DNA of 5,610 nt, from assembly GCA_017507595.1 (NCBI GenBank), contig JAFWAM010000092.1, forward strand, positions 1 through 5,610, written 5' to 3'. Below are positions 1 through 5,610 of this stretch, in pieces (within the stretch, counting starts at the first letter, position 1; every line of letters begins with the position of its first letter). Position numbers and translations under genes: made by a program. The notes under the pieces are model-generated. The model did no database searches. It was not told where the DNA came from and saw nothing but the letters and a program-made list of their open reading frames with translations. This DNA is from Clostridia bacterium (GTDB taxonomy: Bacteria; Bacillota_A; Clostridia; Christensenellales; Borkfalkiaceae).

Positions 1-314
1 GCCGGATAAAGGTAATGGACCTTTGCTACTGTCCCTTTAAAAAGACGTGTGATAGTTGTCCCTATAAAAAGGGGGCGCACCTTTTTGACGGTGAAAGACA
101 GTTCCCCTTGCGCCGGGTGAAGCTTTCCTCCTGCCGCTTTGAGGTTTACAACTGTTCCCTTCTCGTCACAGATTTTAACGGCAACAAGGTGTTCAATTTA
201 ATCGACGTTGACACAAATTTAAAGCGTACGTACCTGAAAAAGAGCGACCTTGCCACCTTAAAATCAACGGTGGACAACTTTACGCTCGGTCACCACAACA
301 AGCCCCTTGAATAG
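1..314 (+). CDS. U32 family peptidase, C-terminal end (5' partial)
   Basis: The frame is open from the window edge (first full codon at 3-5), so the ATG at 15 is probably an internal Met and not the start; only the C-terminus is seen. It reads VM-x3-YCPF-x3-C-x2-CP, then a LFDGERQFPLRR segment and SSCRFEVYNC. This order (Tyr-Cys-Pro, a Cys-x2-Cys pair, an FPLRR strand, then a Cys-Arg and an Asn-containing turn) is what I know from the tail of clostridial U32 peptidases, a family of collagenase-like proteases that also contains tRNA and rRNA modification proteins such as TrhP and RlhA. The U32 signature motif itself would lie upstream of the window and cannot be checked. Six cysteines in about 100 residues are notable. 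The gene ends in TAG at 312-314, one base before the next gene, so the two are probably cotranscribed. The family call is by remembered pattern; substrate and reaction cannot be inferred. Confidence 0.72.
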   Translation, partial: RIKVMDLCYCPFKKTCDSCPYKKGAHLFDGERQFPLRRVKLSSCRFEVYNCSLLVTDFNGNKVFNLIDVDTNLKRTYLKKSDLATLKSTVDNFTLGHHNKPLE

Positions 315-315
315 T

Positions 316-882
316 ATGAAAAAGAAAATGTTTATCTTGACAGGCATATTTTTTGTAATTTTTTTGCCCTGTCTTATCCTGTATTTTGTTTTTAACAGGT
401 CATTTCTGCTAAGCCTTTCCATAACCTTTGTTACCATACTTTACCACTTTTTAATGCGGCTTGTGGTTGGGTTTTTTATTGACGGCATCTTTCACAACAA
501 AATCAACTACCGTTTGAAGATCTTTTCGCCAAGGCCATTTGAAAAAAAGCTCTATAAATTTTTGAGGGTAAAAAACTGGAAGGCCTTCATGCCAACCTTT
601 GACCCGGATACCTTTGACATAAGCAAGCACACCCTTGAGGAGCTTGTTATGGCATCCTGCCAGGCAGAGGTCGTCCACACCGCAATTCGTGTTTTAAGCT
701 TTTTACCAATCCTTGGGACTGTCTTTTTCGGATCGTTTTTAGTTTTCTTATTGACCTCAATATTTGCTTTTTTAATTGACCTTTTCTTTGTGATAATGCA
801 GCGATTTAACCGACCAAGACTGATTTACGCCATAAAATTTAAGGAAAAGTCAACCAAAAAACAGCAGATAACCGACCTATAG
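316..882 (+). CDS. CrtO-like small integral membrane protein (putative acyltransferase family)
   Basis: A 188-residue membrane protein. Hydrophobic segments lie at about residues 5-26, 30-56 and 124-160 (the last long enough for two spans), with a polar, probably cytoplasmic loop at about 60-120. That loop has VKNWKAFMPTFDPDTFD (85-101) and CQAEVVH (115-121), and the protein ends with QRFNRPRL (162-169) and a basic tail. The Trp-Lys/Met-Pro motif, the Glu-x2-His motif and the final Gln-Arg-x-Asn-Arg-Pro-Arg match my knowledge of the CrtO family, named after the staphyloxanthin acyltransferase of Staphylococcus; many members lie outside carotenoid clusters and have no known role. No carotenoid gene is visible here, so pigment synthesis is not supported. 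I chose ATG 316 over an in-frame TTG at 307 that lies inside the upstream gene. No clear Shine-Dalgarno is seen, and the one-base gap after the upstream stop suggests translational coupling. The gene is rich in Phe (mostly TTT) and more A+T-rich than gyrBA. Confidence 0.62.
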   Translation: MKKKMFILTGIFFVIFLPCLILYFVFNRSFLLSLSITFVTILYHFLMRLVVGFFIDGIFHNKINYRLKIFSPRPFEKKLYKFLRVKNWKAFMPTFDPDTFDISKHTLEELVMASCQAEVVHTAIRVLSFLPILGTVFFGSFLVFLLTSIFAFLIDLFFVIMQRFNRPRLIYAIKFKEKSTKKQQITDL

Positions 883-902
883 AAGGACTTTTTTAAAAAA
901 AT

Positions 903-945
903 AATGCGTAAGCGATAAAATTTCGCTTACGCATTTTTATTTTTG
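903..945. terminator. Bidirectional intrinsic terminator between convergent operons
   Basis: A perfect 12-bp stem (AATGCGTAAGCG at 903-914 pairing with CGCTTACGCATT at 924-935) closes a 9-base A/T loop. On the plus strand it runs into a T-rich tract (934-944), ending the U32/CrtO-like transcript 20 bases after its stop codon. On the minus strand the bases beyond the stem (895-902) read as a run of T broken by one A, so the same hairpin can end the gyrBA transcript about 31 bases after the gyrA stop. One shared hairpin between convergent genes is a common economical arrangement. Confidence 0.88.
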
Positions 946-966
946 CTAAACCGTTTTAAAAAACGA

Positions 967-3531
967 TTATTCCTCTGTTTGGACGGGTGCTTCTTCACCT
1001 GCTCCTTCCAAATTTTCACCCTCTGAAGCTTCTTCAACCTCTAAGCCTTCAGGAAGCTCGTCATCCTCTCTCGGGGCGATGGAGATGGTCGCAACTTGAG
1101 CGCCGTCGTCGGTACGCATAACGATAACGCCCTTGGTATCGCGGCCTATCTTGGAGATCTCGTCTGCGTGGATCCTTATGATGGTGCCCGTGTCGGTGAT
1201 AATCATAATGTCTTCACCGTCAACGACCTGCTTAAGGTTTGCAAGCTTGCCTGTCTTTTCGTTAAAGACGCCGGCCTTGATGCCCTTGCCGCCACGGTTC
1301 TGCAGGCGATAGTCGCTTACGTCACTTCTCTTTCCGAAGCCGTTGTTGGAAATGGTTAGTATGTCGTAGCCTTCCTTCAAAACGAGCATGTCAACGACGT
1401 AATCGTCACCGTCAAGCTCAATGGACTTAACGCCCTGCGTGTCACGGCCGGTAGGACGAACGTCACTTTCGGCAAAGCGGATACACTTACCGCAGTGAGA
1501 TGCAATGATAATTTCGTTTTCACCGGAGGTAAAGTCAACGGAAATAAGCTCGTCGCCCTCGTTGAGGCTGATGGCGATCTTACCGGTTCTTCTGATGCTG
1601 TCAAATTCCTTAAGGGCCGTCTTTTTGATCAGGCCGCCCTTGGTTGCCATGGCGATGTAGCCCTCTGCACCCTCCTTTCTGGGGATAACCGAGGTGACCC
1701 TTTCACCGTCGGAAAGCTGCAGGAGGTTAACCAGCGCGCGTCCCCTTGCCGCCCTCTGGGCCTCGGGAATGGTAAACGCAACTGCAGAGTAAACCTTGCC
1801 GTAGTTGGTGAAGAAGAGAAGTGTATCGTGGGTTGAGGAAACGAACATCCTTTCAACGAAGTCCTCTTCCTTGGGCTTGTGGGCGGTGACGCCCCTGCCG
1901 CCGCGGCGCTGTGACCTGTATTCGGTGACGGGCAATCTCTTGATGTAGCCGGAGTGGGTAAGTGAAATGACAACGTCTTCCCTTGCGATAAGATCGGCGT
2001 CCTCAATGGAGGAGGGATCGTAGGAAAGCTCGGTTTTTCTTGGCGTAACGTATTTTTCCTTAATGTGGATAAGGTCTTCCTTAACGATAACCATGATCCT
2101 TTCGGGCTTTTGGAGTATATCGGTAAGGTCTGCGATTATCCTGTCAAGCTCGGCAAGCTCTTCCTTAAGCTTTTCAACCTCCAACGAGGTAAGCCTTTGG
2201 AGCCTCATTTCCAAAATGGCGTTAGCCTGCTTTTCGGAAAGGTTAAAGTGGGACATTAAGTTGGCGGCAGCCTCGTATCTGTCTTTTGAACGCTTGATGA
2301 TTGCGATTACCTCGTCAATGTCGGTAAGGGCAATAACAAGGCCTTTGACGATATGCTGTCTTTCCTGCGTCTTGTTAAGGTCAAACCTGGTCTTTCTTTC
2401 CGTAACGGAAACCTGGTGCTTGACGTATTCCTCTAAAATGCGCTTAAGATTGAGGATCTTTGGCTCACCGTCCACGAGGGCAAGAAGAGTTATGCCGTCG
2501 CTGCTTTGGAGGGCCGTGTGCTTGTATAATGAATTTAAAACTACCTGGGGATTTGCATCCTTTTTGACCTCGATAACGATACGCATACCCTGACGGTCGG
2601 ACTCGTCGTTGATATCGGATATGCCTTCAAGCCTCTTGGTCTTGACCATGTCGGCGATAGTTTCAATAAGCTTTTGCTTGTTTACCTGGTAAGGAATTTC
2701 ATTGACGATGATCCTTGTACGGGTACCGTTGTTGAATTCCTCAAATTCGCATTTGGAGCGTAATATATAGCTGCCCCTGCCCGTCATATAGGCCTGCTTG
2801 ATGCCTGCCCTGCCGAGAAGCATTGCGCCCGTGGGATAATCGGGGGCGGGGATATGCTCCATAAGCTCTTCAATGGTGATCTCAGGATTATCAATAAGGG
2901 CGATAACGCCGTTGATAACCTCGTTTAAGTTATGGGGAGGGATATTGGTCGCCATACCGACGGCAATACCGTCAGAGCCGTTTACCAAAAGGTTGGGTAT
3001 CCTTGCGGGCAAAACGGTCGGCTGCATTCTTGTATCGTCAAAGTTGGGATAAAAATCAACAGTTTCCTTGTCGATATCGCGAAGCATCTCCAAGGCAAGC
3101 TTGCTCATCCTGGCTTCCGTATAACGGTAAGCGGCAGGTGGGTCACCGTCAACCGAACCGAAGTTGCCGTGGCCGTCAACCAAGGGGAGGTTTATTGAAA
3201 AGTTTTGTGCAAGTCTGACGAGGGCGTCGTAAACCGAGCTGTCGCCGTGGGGGTGGTACTTACCTAAAACGTCACCGACGATGGTGGCGCATTTTTTGTA
3301 CGCCTTGTCGGGGGTAAGGCCGATTTCGTTCATGGAATATAAAATTCTTCTGTGAACGGGCTTTAAGCCGTCCCTTACGTCGGGGATGGCGCGTGAAACG
3401 TTTACCGCCATGGCGTACGCCATAAAGGAACGCTTCATTTCTTTATCGACTTCGATATTTATGACCTTGGTCTGCTCAAGGGTCTTTTTAAATTCCTGGG
3501 TTAATTCAGGACTCAATTGTTTTTTAGCCAT
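967..3531 (-). CDS. gyrA: DNA gyrase subunit A
   Basis: An 854-residue GyrA, the breakage-reunion and DNA-wrapping subunit of the A2B2 gyrase that uses ATP to add negative supercoils. The N-terminal half has the winged-helix core with [13 protein letters not shown] (90-102) and the catalytic tyrosine Y137 in AAYRYTEA, preceded by R136. A coiled coil lies at about 370-480. The C-terminal half (from about 515) is a six-bladed beta-pinwheel with repeated Gly-x-Ile-Lys/Arg strands. It holds the GyrA box QRRGGRG at 541-547, which separates gyrase from topoisomerase IV ParC; a related QNRGGKG is at 744-750. An acidic tail (about 821-854) ends the protein. The quinolone-determining positions, Ser98 and Asp102 (E. 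coli Ser83 and Asp87), are wild type, so no classic GyrA resistance mutation is present. The segment before the tyrosine is DPPAAYRY, where E. coli has DSAAAMRY. The ATG at 3531 is supported by family alignment and a GGAGG 12 bases upstream. It is the second gene of the gyrBA operon. Confidence 0.98.
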   Translation of the reverse strand: MAKKQLSPELTQEFKKTLEQTKVINIEVDKEMKRSFMAYAMAVNVSRAIPDVRDGLKPVHRRILYSMNEIGLTPDKAYKKCATIVGDVLGKYHPHGDSSVYDALVRLAQNFSINLPLVDGHGNFGSVDGDPPAAYRYTEARMSKLALEMLRDIDKETVDFYPNFDDTRMQPTVLPARIPNLLVNGSDGIAVGMATNIPPHNLNEVINGVIALIDNPEITIEELMEHIPAPDYPTGAMLLGRAGIKQAYMTGRGSYILRSKCEFEEFNNGTRTRIIVNEIPYQVNKQKLIETIADMVKTKRLEGISDINDESDRQGMRIVIEVKKDANPQVVLNSLYKHTALQSSDGITLLALVDGEPKILNLKRILEEYVKHQVSVTERKTRFDLNKTQERQHIVKGLVIALTDIDEVIAIIKRSKDRYEAAANLMSHFNLSEKQANAILEMRLQRLTSLEVEKLKEELAELDRIIADLTDILQKPERIMVIVKEDLIHIKEKYVTPRKTELSYDPSSIEDADLIAREDVVISLTHSGYIKRLPVTEYRSQRRGGRGVTAHKPKEEDFVERMFVSSTHDTLLFFTNYGKVYSAVAFTIPEAQRAARGRALVNLLQLSDGERVTSVIPRKEGAEGYIAMATKGGLIKKTALKEFDSIRRTGKIAISLNEGDELISVDFTSGENEIIIASHCGKCIRFAESDVRPTGRDTQGVKSIELDGDDYVVDMLVLKEGYDILTISNNGFGKRSDVSDYRLQNRGGKGIKAGVFNEKTGKLANLKQVVDGEDIMIITDTGTIIRIHADEISKIGRDTKGVIVMRTDDGAQVATISIAPREDDELPEGLEVEEASEGENLEGAGEEAPVQTEE

Positions 3532-3543
3532 AATCTTAAAAAT

Positions 3544-3548
3544 CCTCC
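3544..3548 (-). promoter_or_regulatory. Ribosome binding site of gyrA
   Basis: On the minus strand the 26-bp gyrB-gyrA gap contains GGAGG, 12 bases before the gyrA ATG. The motif is strong but the spacing is a little long. No other in-frame ATG, GTG or TTG lies between it and the annotated start, so it supports that start. Confidence 0.7.
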
Positions 3549-3557
3549 GCCCGAAAA

Positions 3558-5465
3558 CTAAATGTCAAGCTCGCCAACGTCCTTGGCGTTTTCTTCGATA
3601 AATGCCCTTCTTGGCTCGGCCTCGTCACCCATTAAAAGAGTAAAGATATTGTCTGCCTTCATGGCGTCCTCCATAGTGACGCGAAGCATGGTACGGGTTG
3701 CGGGGTTCATGGTGGTTTCCCAAAGCTGCTCTGCGTTCATTTCACCAAGACCTTTGTAGCGCTGGATGTCGCACTTGCCGTTTTCCGCAAGGAAGTCACT
3801 AAGCTCCTTATCGCTGTAGAAGTAATTGTCCACCTTGTTTTTGGTTACCTTGTATAAGGGCGGTTGCGCGATATATACGTGGCCCTGCTCGATAAGCGGA
3901 CGCATATATCTGAAGAAGAAGGTAAGAAGAAGTATCCTGATGTGGCTGCCGTCAACGTCGGCGTCCGTCATACAAATGATGCGGTCGTATCTTAACTTGG
4001 TAACGTCAAATTCTTCCTGCATGCCGCCGCCAAAGGCCGTTATCATGGCTTTGATCTCTTCATTTTCCAAAACCCTGTTTATCCTTGCCTTTTCTACGTT
4101 GAGTATCTTACCGCGAAGGGGTAAAATGGCCTGGAACCTTCTGTCCCTGCCCTGCTTTGCCGTACCGCCTGCGGAGTCGCCCTCAACGAGGAATATCTCG
4201 CAGAACTCTGCGTTCTTTTCGGAGCAGTCAGCAAGCTTTCCGGGAAGTGCTGAGCCTTCAAAGGCGGACTTTCTCGTTGCCTCACGGGCCTTTCTTGCAG
4301 CCTCCCTCGCCCTTTTTGCGGTAACTGATTTTAAAATAATTTCCTTTGCCTTTAAGGGGTTTTCCTCGAGGAAGGCACCGACGGCCTCCTGCATGGCCTT
4401 GGAAACGAGCCCCCTCATCTCGCTGTTGCCAAGCTTTGTTTTGGTCTGACCCTCAAACTGAGGCTCGGGAAGCTTGACGGAAATAACCGCCGTAAGGCCT
4501 TCTCTTACGTCCTCGCCCGAAAGCTTGTCGTCATCCTTGATGATATTGAGGCTGTGGGCGTATTCGTTTATAAGCTTGGATAAGGAGGTCTTAAAGCCGT
4601 CAACGTGGGCGCCGCCCTCCTCGGTGTTGATGTTGTTGGCAAAGGCGAAAACCGTTTCCGTGTAGGAATCGTTATACTGTAATGCGATTTCAACAACGTT
4701 GTCCCCGTAATGCTTTTCAAGATAAATGGGCGCGTCTAAAAGAACGGTCTTATTGACGTTTAAATCTTCCACGAAATGGACAATGCCCCCTTCGTAGCAG
4801 AATTCGTCACGCCTTTCCGTCTCGCCCCTTAAATCGCTTATTATGATCCTTAAGCCCTTGTTGAGATAACAAAGCTCGCGAAGTCTGACCTTAAGGTTCT
4901 CATAAGAAAACTCCAAGGTTTCAAAAATTTCGCCATCGGGCATAAAGGTTACCTTGGTGCCCGTCACGTCGGAGTCCCCTACCACCGCCAGACGGCGCTG
5001 GGGAATGCCCCTGTTATAGGTCTGCTTAAAGTGCTTGCCCTTTTGGAAAACTTCAACCTCAAGCCACTCTGAAAGGGCGTTAACAACCGAAAGACCAACG
5101 CCGTGAAGGCCGCCGGAAATTTTATATCCGCCGCCGCCGAACTTACCGCCGGCGTGGAGCTTTGTCAAAACGACCTCTACCGCGGAGATACCCTCGCCGT
5201 GGTGAATATCCGTGAGGATACCCCTGCCGTTATCCGTTATCGAGCATGAGCCGTCCTTGTTGATGGTTACGGTAATGGTATCGCAGTATCCTGCAAGGGC
5301 CTCGTCAATGGAGTTGTCGACGATCTCCTGCACGAGATGGTGAAGCCCACGGCTGTCTGTTGAGCCAATGTACATACCCGGTCTTTTACGGACGGGATCA
5401 AGCCCTTCTAAAACCTGGATCTGCTCTTCGCCGTAGTTTGTCTGGATCTTGTTTTCGGTTGACAT
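3558..5465 (-). CDS. gyrB: DNA gyrase subunit B
   Basis: A 635-residue GyrB, the ATPase subunit of gyrase. The N-terminal GHKL ATPase has [10 protein letters not shown] with the general base E47 and Mg-binding N51, DNGRG at 78-82, the ATP lid with GGLHGVG at 118-124, and QTKTK with the transducer lysine K342. The TOPRIM domain has [10 protein letters not shown] with E428 and DADVDGSH with D501, D503 and D505, then [10 protein letters not shown] (449-458), which is typical of GyrB rather than ParE, and [10 protein letters not shown] (569-577). The length fits the short Firmicute form; the E. coli-type insertion is absent. The start at 5465 (MSTENKIQ) has AGAGGT nine bases upstream. The frame stays open to an ATG at 5543, but that 26-residue basic extension has no ribosome site and is not a family feature. 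Two pocket residues look unusual by alignment with E. coli: Q141 for Arg136 and L84 for Pro79. The quinolone positions D430 and K453 (E. coli Asp426, Lys447) are wild type. It is the first gene of gyrBA. Confidence 0.98.
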   Translation of the reverse strand: MSTENKIQTNYGEEQIQVLEGLDPVRKRPGMYIGSTDSRGLHHLVQEIVDNSIDEALAGYCDTITVTINKDGSCSITDNGRGILTDIHHGEGISAVEVVLTKLHAGGKFGGGGYKISGGLHGVGLSVVNALSEWLEVEVFQKGKHFKQTYNRGIPQRRLAVVGDSDVTGTKVTFMPDGEIFETLEFSYENLKVRLRELCYLNKGLRIIISDLRGETERRDEFCYEGGIVHFVEDLNVNKTVLLDAPIYLEKHYGDNVVEIALQYNDSYTETVFAFANNINTEEGGAHVDGFKTSLSKLINEYAHSLNIIKDDDKLSGEDVREGLTAVISVKLPEPQFEGQTKTKLGNSEMRGLVSKAMQEAVGAFLEENPLKAKEIILKSVTAKRAREAARKAREATRKSAFEGSALPGKLADCSEKNAEFCEIFLVEGDSAGGTAKQGRDRRFQAILPLRGKILNVEKARINRVLENEEIKAMITAFGGGMQEEFDVTKLRYDRIICMTDADVDGSHIRILLLTFFFRYMRPLIEQGHVYIAQPPLYKVTKNKVDNYFYSDKELSDFLAENGKCDIQRYKGLGEMNAEQLWETTMNPATRTMLRVTMEDAMKADNIFTLLMGDEAEPRRAFIEENAKDVGELDI

Positions 5466-5474
5466 ATCAAATCT

Positions 5475-5480
5475 ACCTCT
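5475..5480 (-). promoter_or_regulatory. Ribosome binding site of gyrB
   Basis: AGAGGT on the minus strand stands nine bases before the ATG at 5465. It decides between this start and two upstream in-frame ATGs (5504 and 5543), neither of which has a purine-rich site at the right distance. Confidence 0.75.
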
Positions 5481-5496
5481 TTTTTGTTTTTGCGCG

Positions 5497-5520
5497 AAAA
5501 TCATGCGCTTATTTGATTTT
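5497..5520 (-). repeat. Inverted repeat in the gyrB leader
   Basis: A perfect 7-bp inverted repeat (AAAATCA and TGATTTT) separated by 10 bases lies in the predicted 5' untranslated region, 16 bases upstream of the ribosome site. The stem is A/T-rich and would be weak in RNA, and no T-run follows it, so it is not a terminator. It could be an operator half-site pair or chance. Confidence 0.35.
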
Positions 5521-5523
5521 TTG

Positions 5524-5543
5524 ACACGCACGCACGCGCGCAT
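5524..5543. repeat. 20-bp alternating purine-pyrimidine tract (Z-DNA prone)
   Basis: From 5524 to 5543 the bases alternate strictly between purine and pyrimidine, mostly as CG and CA/TG steps. Such tracts are known to flip to left-handed Z-DNA under negative supercoiling. It lies just downstream of the predicted gyrB transcription start and stands out as G+C-rich between A+T-rich blocks. The pattern is seen directly; any structural role is inference. Confidence 0.6.
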
Positions 5544-5547
5544 TAAA

Positions 5548-5570
5548 TTTAATATATATTATATATTAAA
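5548..5570. repeat. 23-bp perfect A+T palindrome over the gyrB -10 region
   Basis: Two 11-bp arms around a single central base form a perfect inverted repeat made only of A and T. It contains the TATAAT proposed as the gyrB -10 element. It could ease melting, extrude as a cruciform, or bind a symmetric regulator; the sequence alone cannot say which. Low-complexity A+T DNA forms palindromes easily, so chance is possible. Confidence 0.6.
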
Positions 5571-5586
5571 ATAATAAGATAGTAAA
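5558..5586 (-). promoter_or_regulatory. Candidate sigma-70/SigA-type promoter of gyrBA
   Basis: On the minus strand, TTTACT (5586-5581; four of six matches to TTGACA) is followed after exactly 17 bases by a perfect TATAAT (5563-5558). Transcription would start near 5551, giving a leader of about 85 bases. The surrounding A+T content makes a TATAAT match less surprising, and the -35 box is only fair. A further promoter to the right of the window edge cannot be excluded. Confidence 0.55.
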
Positions 5587-5610
5587 GTCTTTTTAAGGTT
5601 TTTGTTAAAA

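Noticed and set aside
307..315. TTG at 307 as the start of the CrtO-like protein.
   Set aside because: It would overlap the upstream gene and add only three residues; ATG at 316 is next to the upstream stop and gives a natural start before the first membrane segment.
451..678. A 75-codon minus-strand frame in the CrtO-like gene.
   Set aside because: It is antisense to a membrane protein gene with recognisable family motifs; nothing supports its expression.
889..965. Further short inverted repeats beside the terminator (889-900 and 952-965).
   Set aside because: They are six-base A/T-rich arms that arise easily by chance and add nothing to the clear 12-bp terminator stem between them.
1096..3218. 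Several open frames on either strand inside gyrA (for example 1096-1359, 1495-1836, 2063-2593, 2932-3198).
   Set aside because: All overlap the unbroken gyrA frame, have low-complexity or Ser/Arg-rich products, and lack ribosome sites and recognisable motifs.
3826..4449. A 207-codon plus-strand open frame inside gyrB.
   Set aside because: It lies wholly antisense to the TOPRIM and transducer part of gyrB, whose protein is intact and conserved; the frame is a by-product of codon use and its product has no recognisable domain.
5466..5543. An in-frame 26-residue basic N-terminal extension of GyrB starting at ATG 5543 or 5504.
   Set aside because: No ribosome site precedes either ATG, the first would start within about 8 bases of the predicted transcript end, and GyrB proteins normally begin near the chosen Met.
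5466..5610. A replication origin near gyrB, since gyrBA often follows dnaA-dnaN-recF.
   Set aside because: I see no DnaA-box-like TTATNCACA in the 145 non-coding bases, and no dnaA, dnaN or recF sequence is inside the window.
1..5610. Mobile element, CRISPR array, tRNA or rRNA, or toxin-antitoxin genes.
   Set aside because: No direct-repeat arrays, transposase motifs, cloverleaf-like segments or small antitoxin-type frames were seen; the window is almost fully occupied by four ordinary genes.

Overview
The window is an ordinary housekeeping locus from a bacterium, most likely a member of the Bacillota close to the Clostridia. Three things point that way: GyrB is a short 635-residue form without the large insertion of enterobacterial GyrB; both gyrase subunits have Firmicute-like motif variants ([11 protein letters not shown] in GyrB, QRRGGRG in GyrA); and both flanking genes belong to families I associate with Clostridia. 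The placement is an inference from protein sequence, not from a marker search.

Layout. Positions 1-314 (+) hold the last ~104 codons of a U32-family peptidase whose body lies to the left of the window. One base after its stop, at 316-882 (+), is a small membrane protein resembling the CrtO family (glycosyl-4,4'-diaponeurosporenoate acyltransferase-like). A strong hairpin with T-runs on both sides (903-945) separates this pair from the convergent gyrase operon and can terminate transcription from both directions. On the minus strand, gyrB (5465 to 3558) is followed after 26 bp by gyrA (3531 to 967). The two together encode DNA gyrase, the ATP-driven type IIA topoisomerase that introduces negative supercoils. 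The last 145 bases (5466-5610) are non-coding: a candidate gyrB promoter, a 23-bp perfect A+T palindrome over the -10 region, a 20-bp strictly alternating purine-pyrimidine tract, and a leader with a weak inverted repeat and a good ribosome binding site.

How the genes work together. GyrB supplies the ATPase and the TOPRIM metal site. GyrA supplies the DNA-cleaving tyrosine and the DNA-wrapping C-terminal domain. All catalytic residues I could check are present, so both subunits look functional. The two plus-strand genes are unrelated to gyrase as far as the sequence shows.

I see no undescribed defence, mobile or secretion system here. The points most worth a second look are the stack of supercoil-sensitive DNA motifs at the gyrB promoter and two substitutions in the GyrB ATP/aminocoumarin pocket (Arg to Gln at 141, Pro to Leu at 84).
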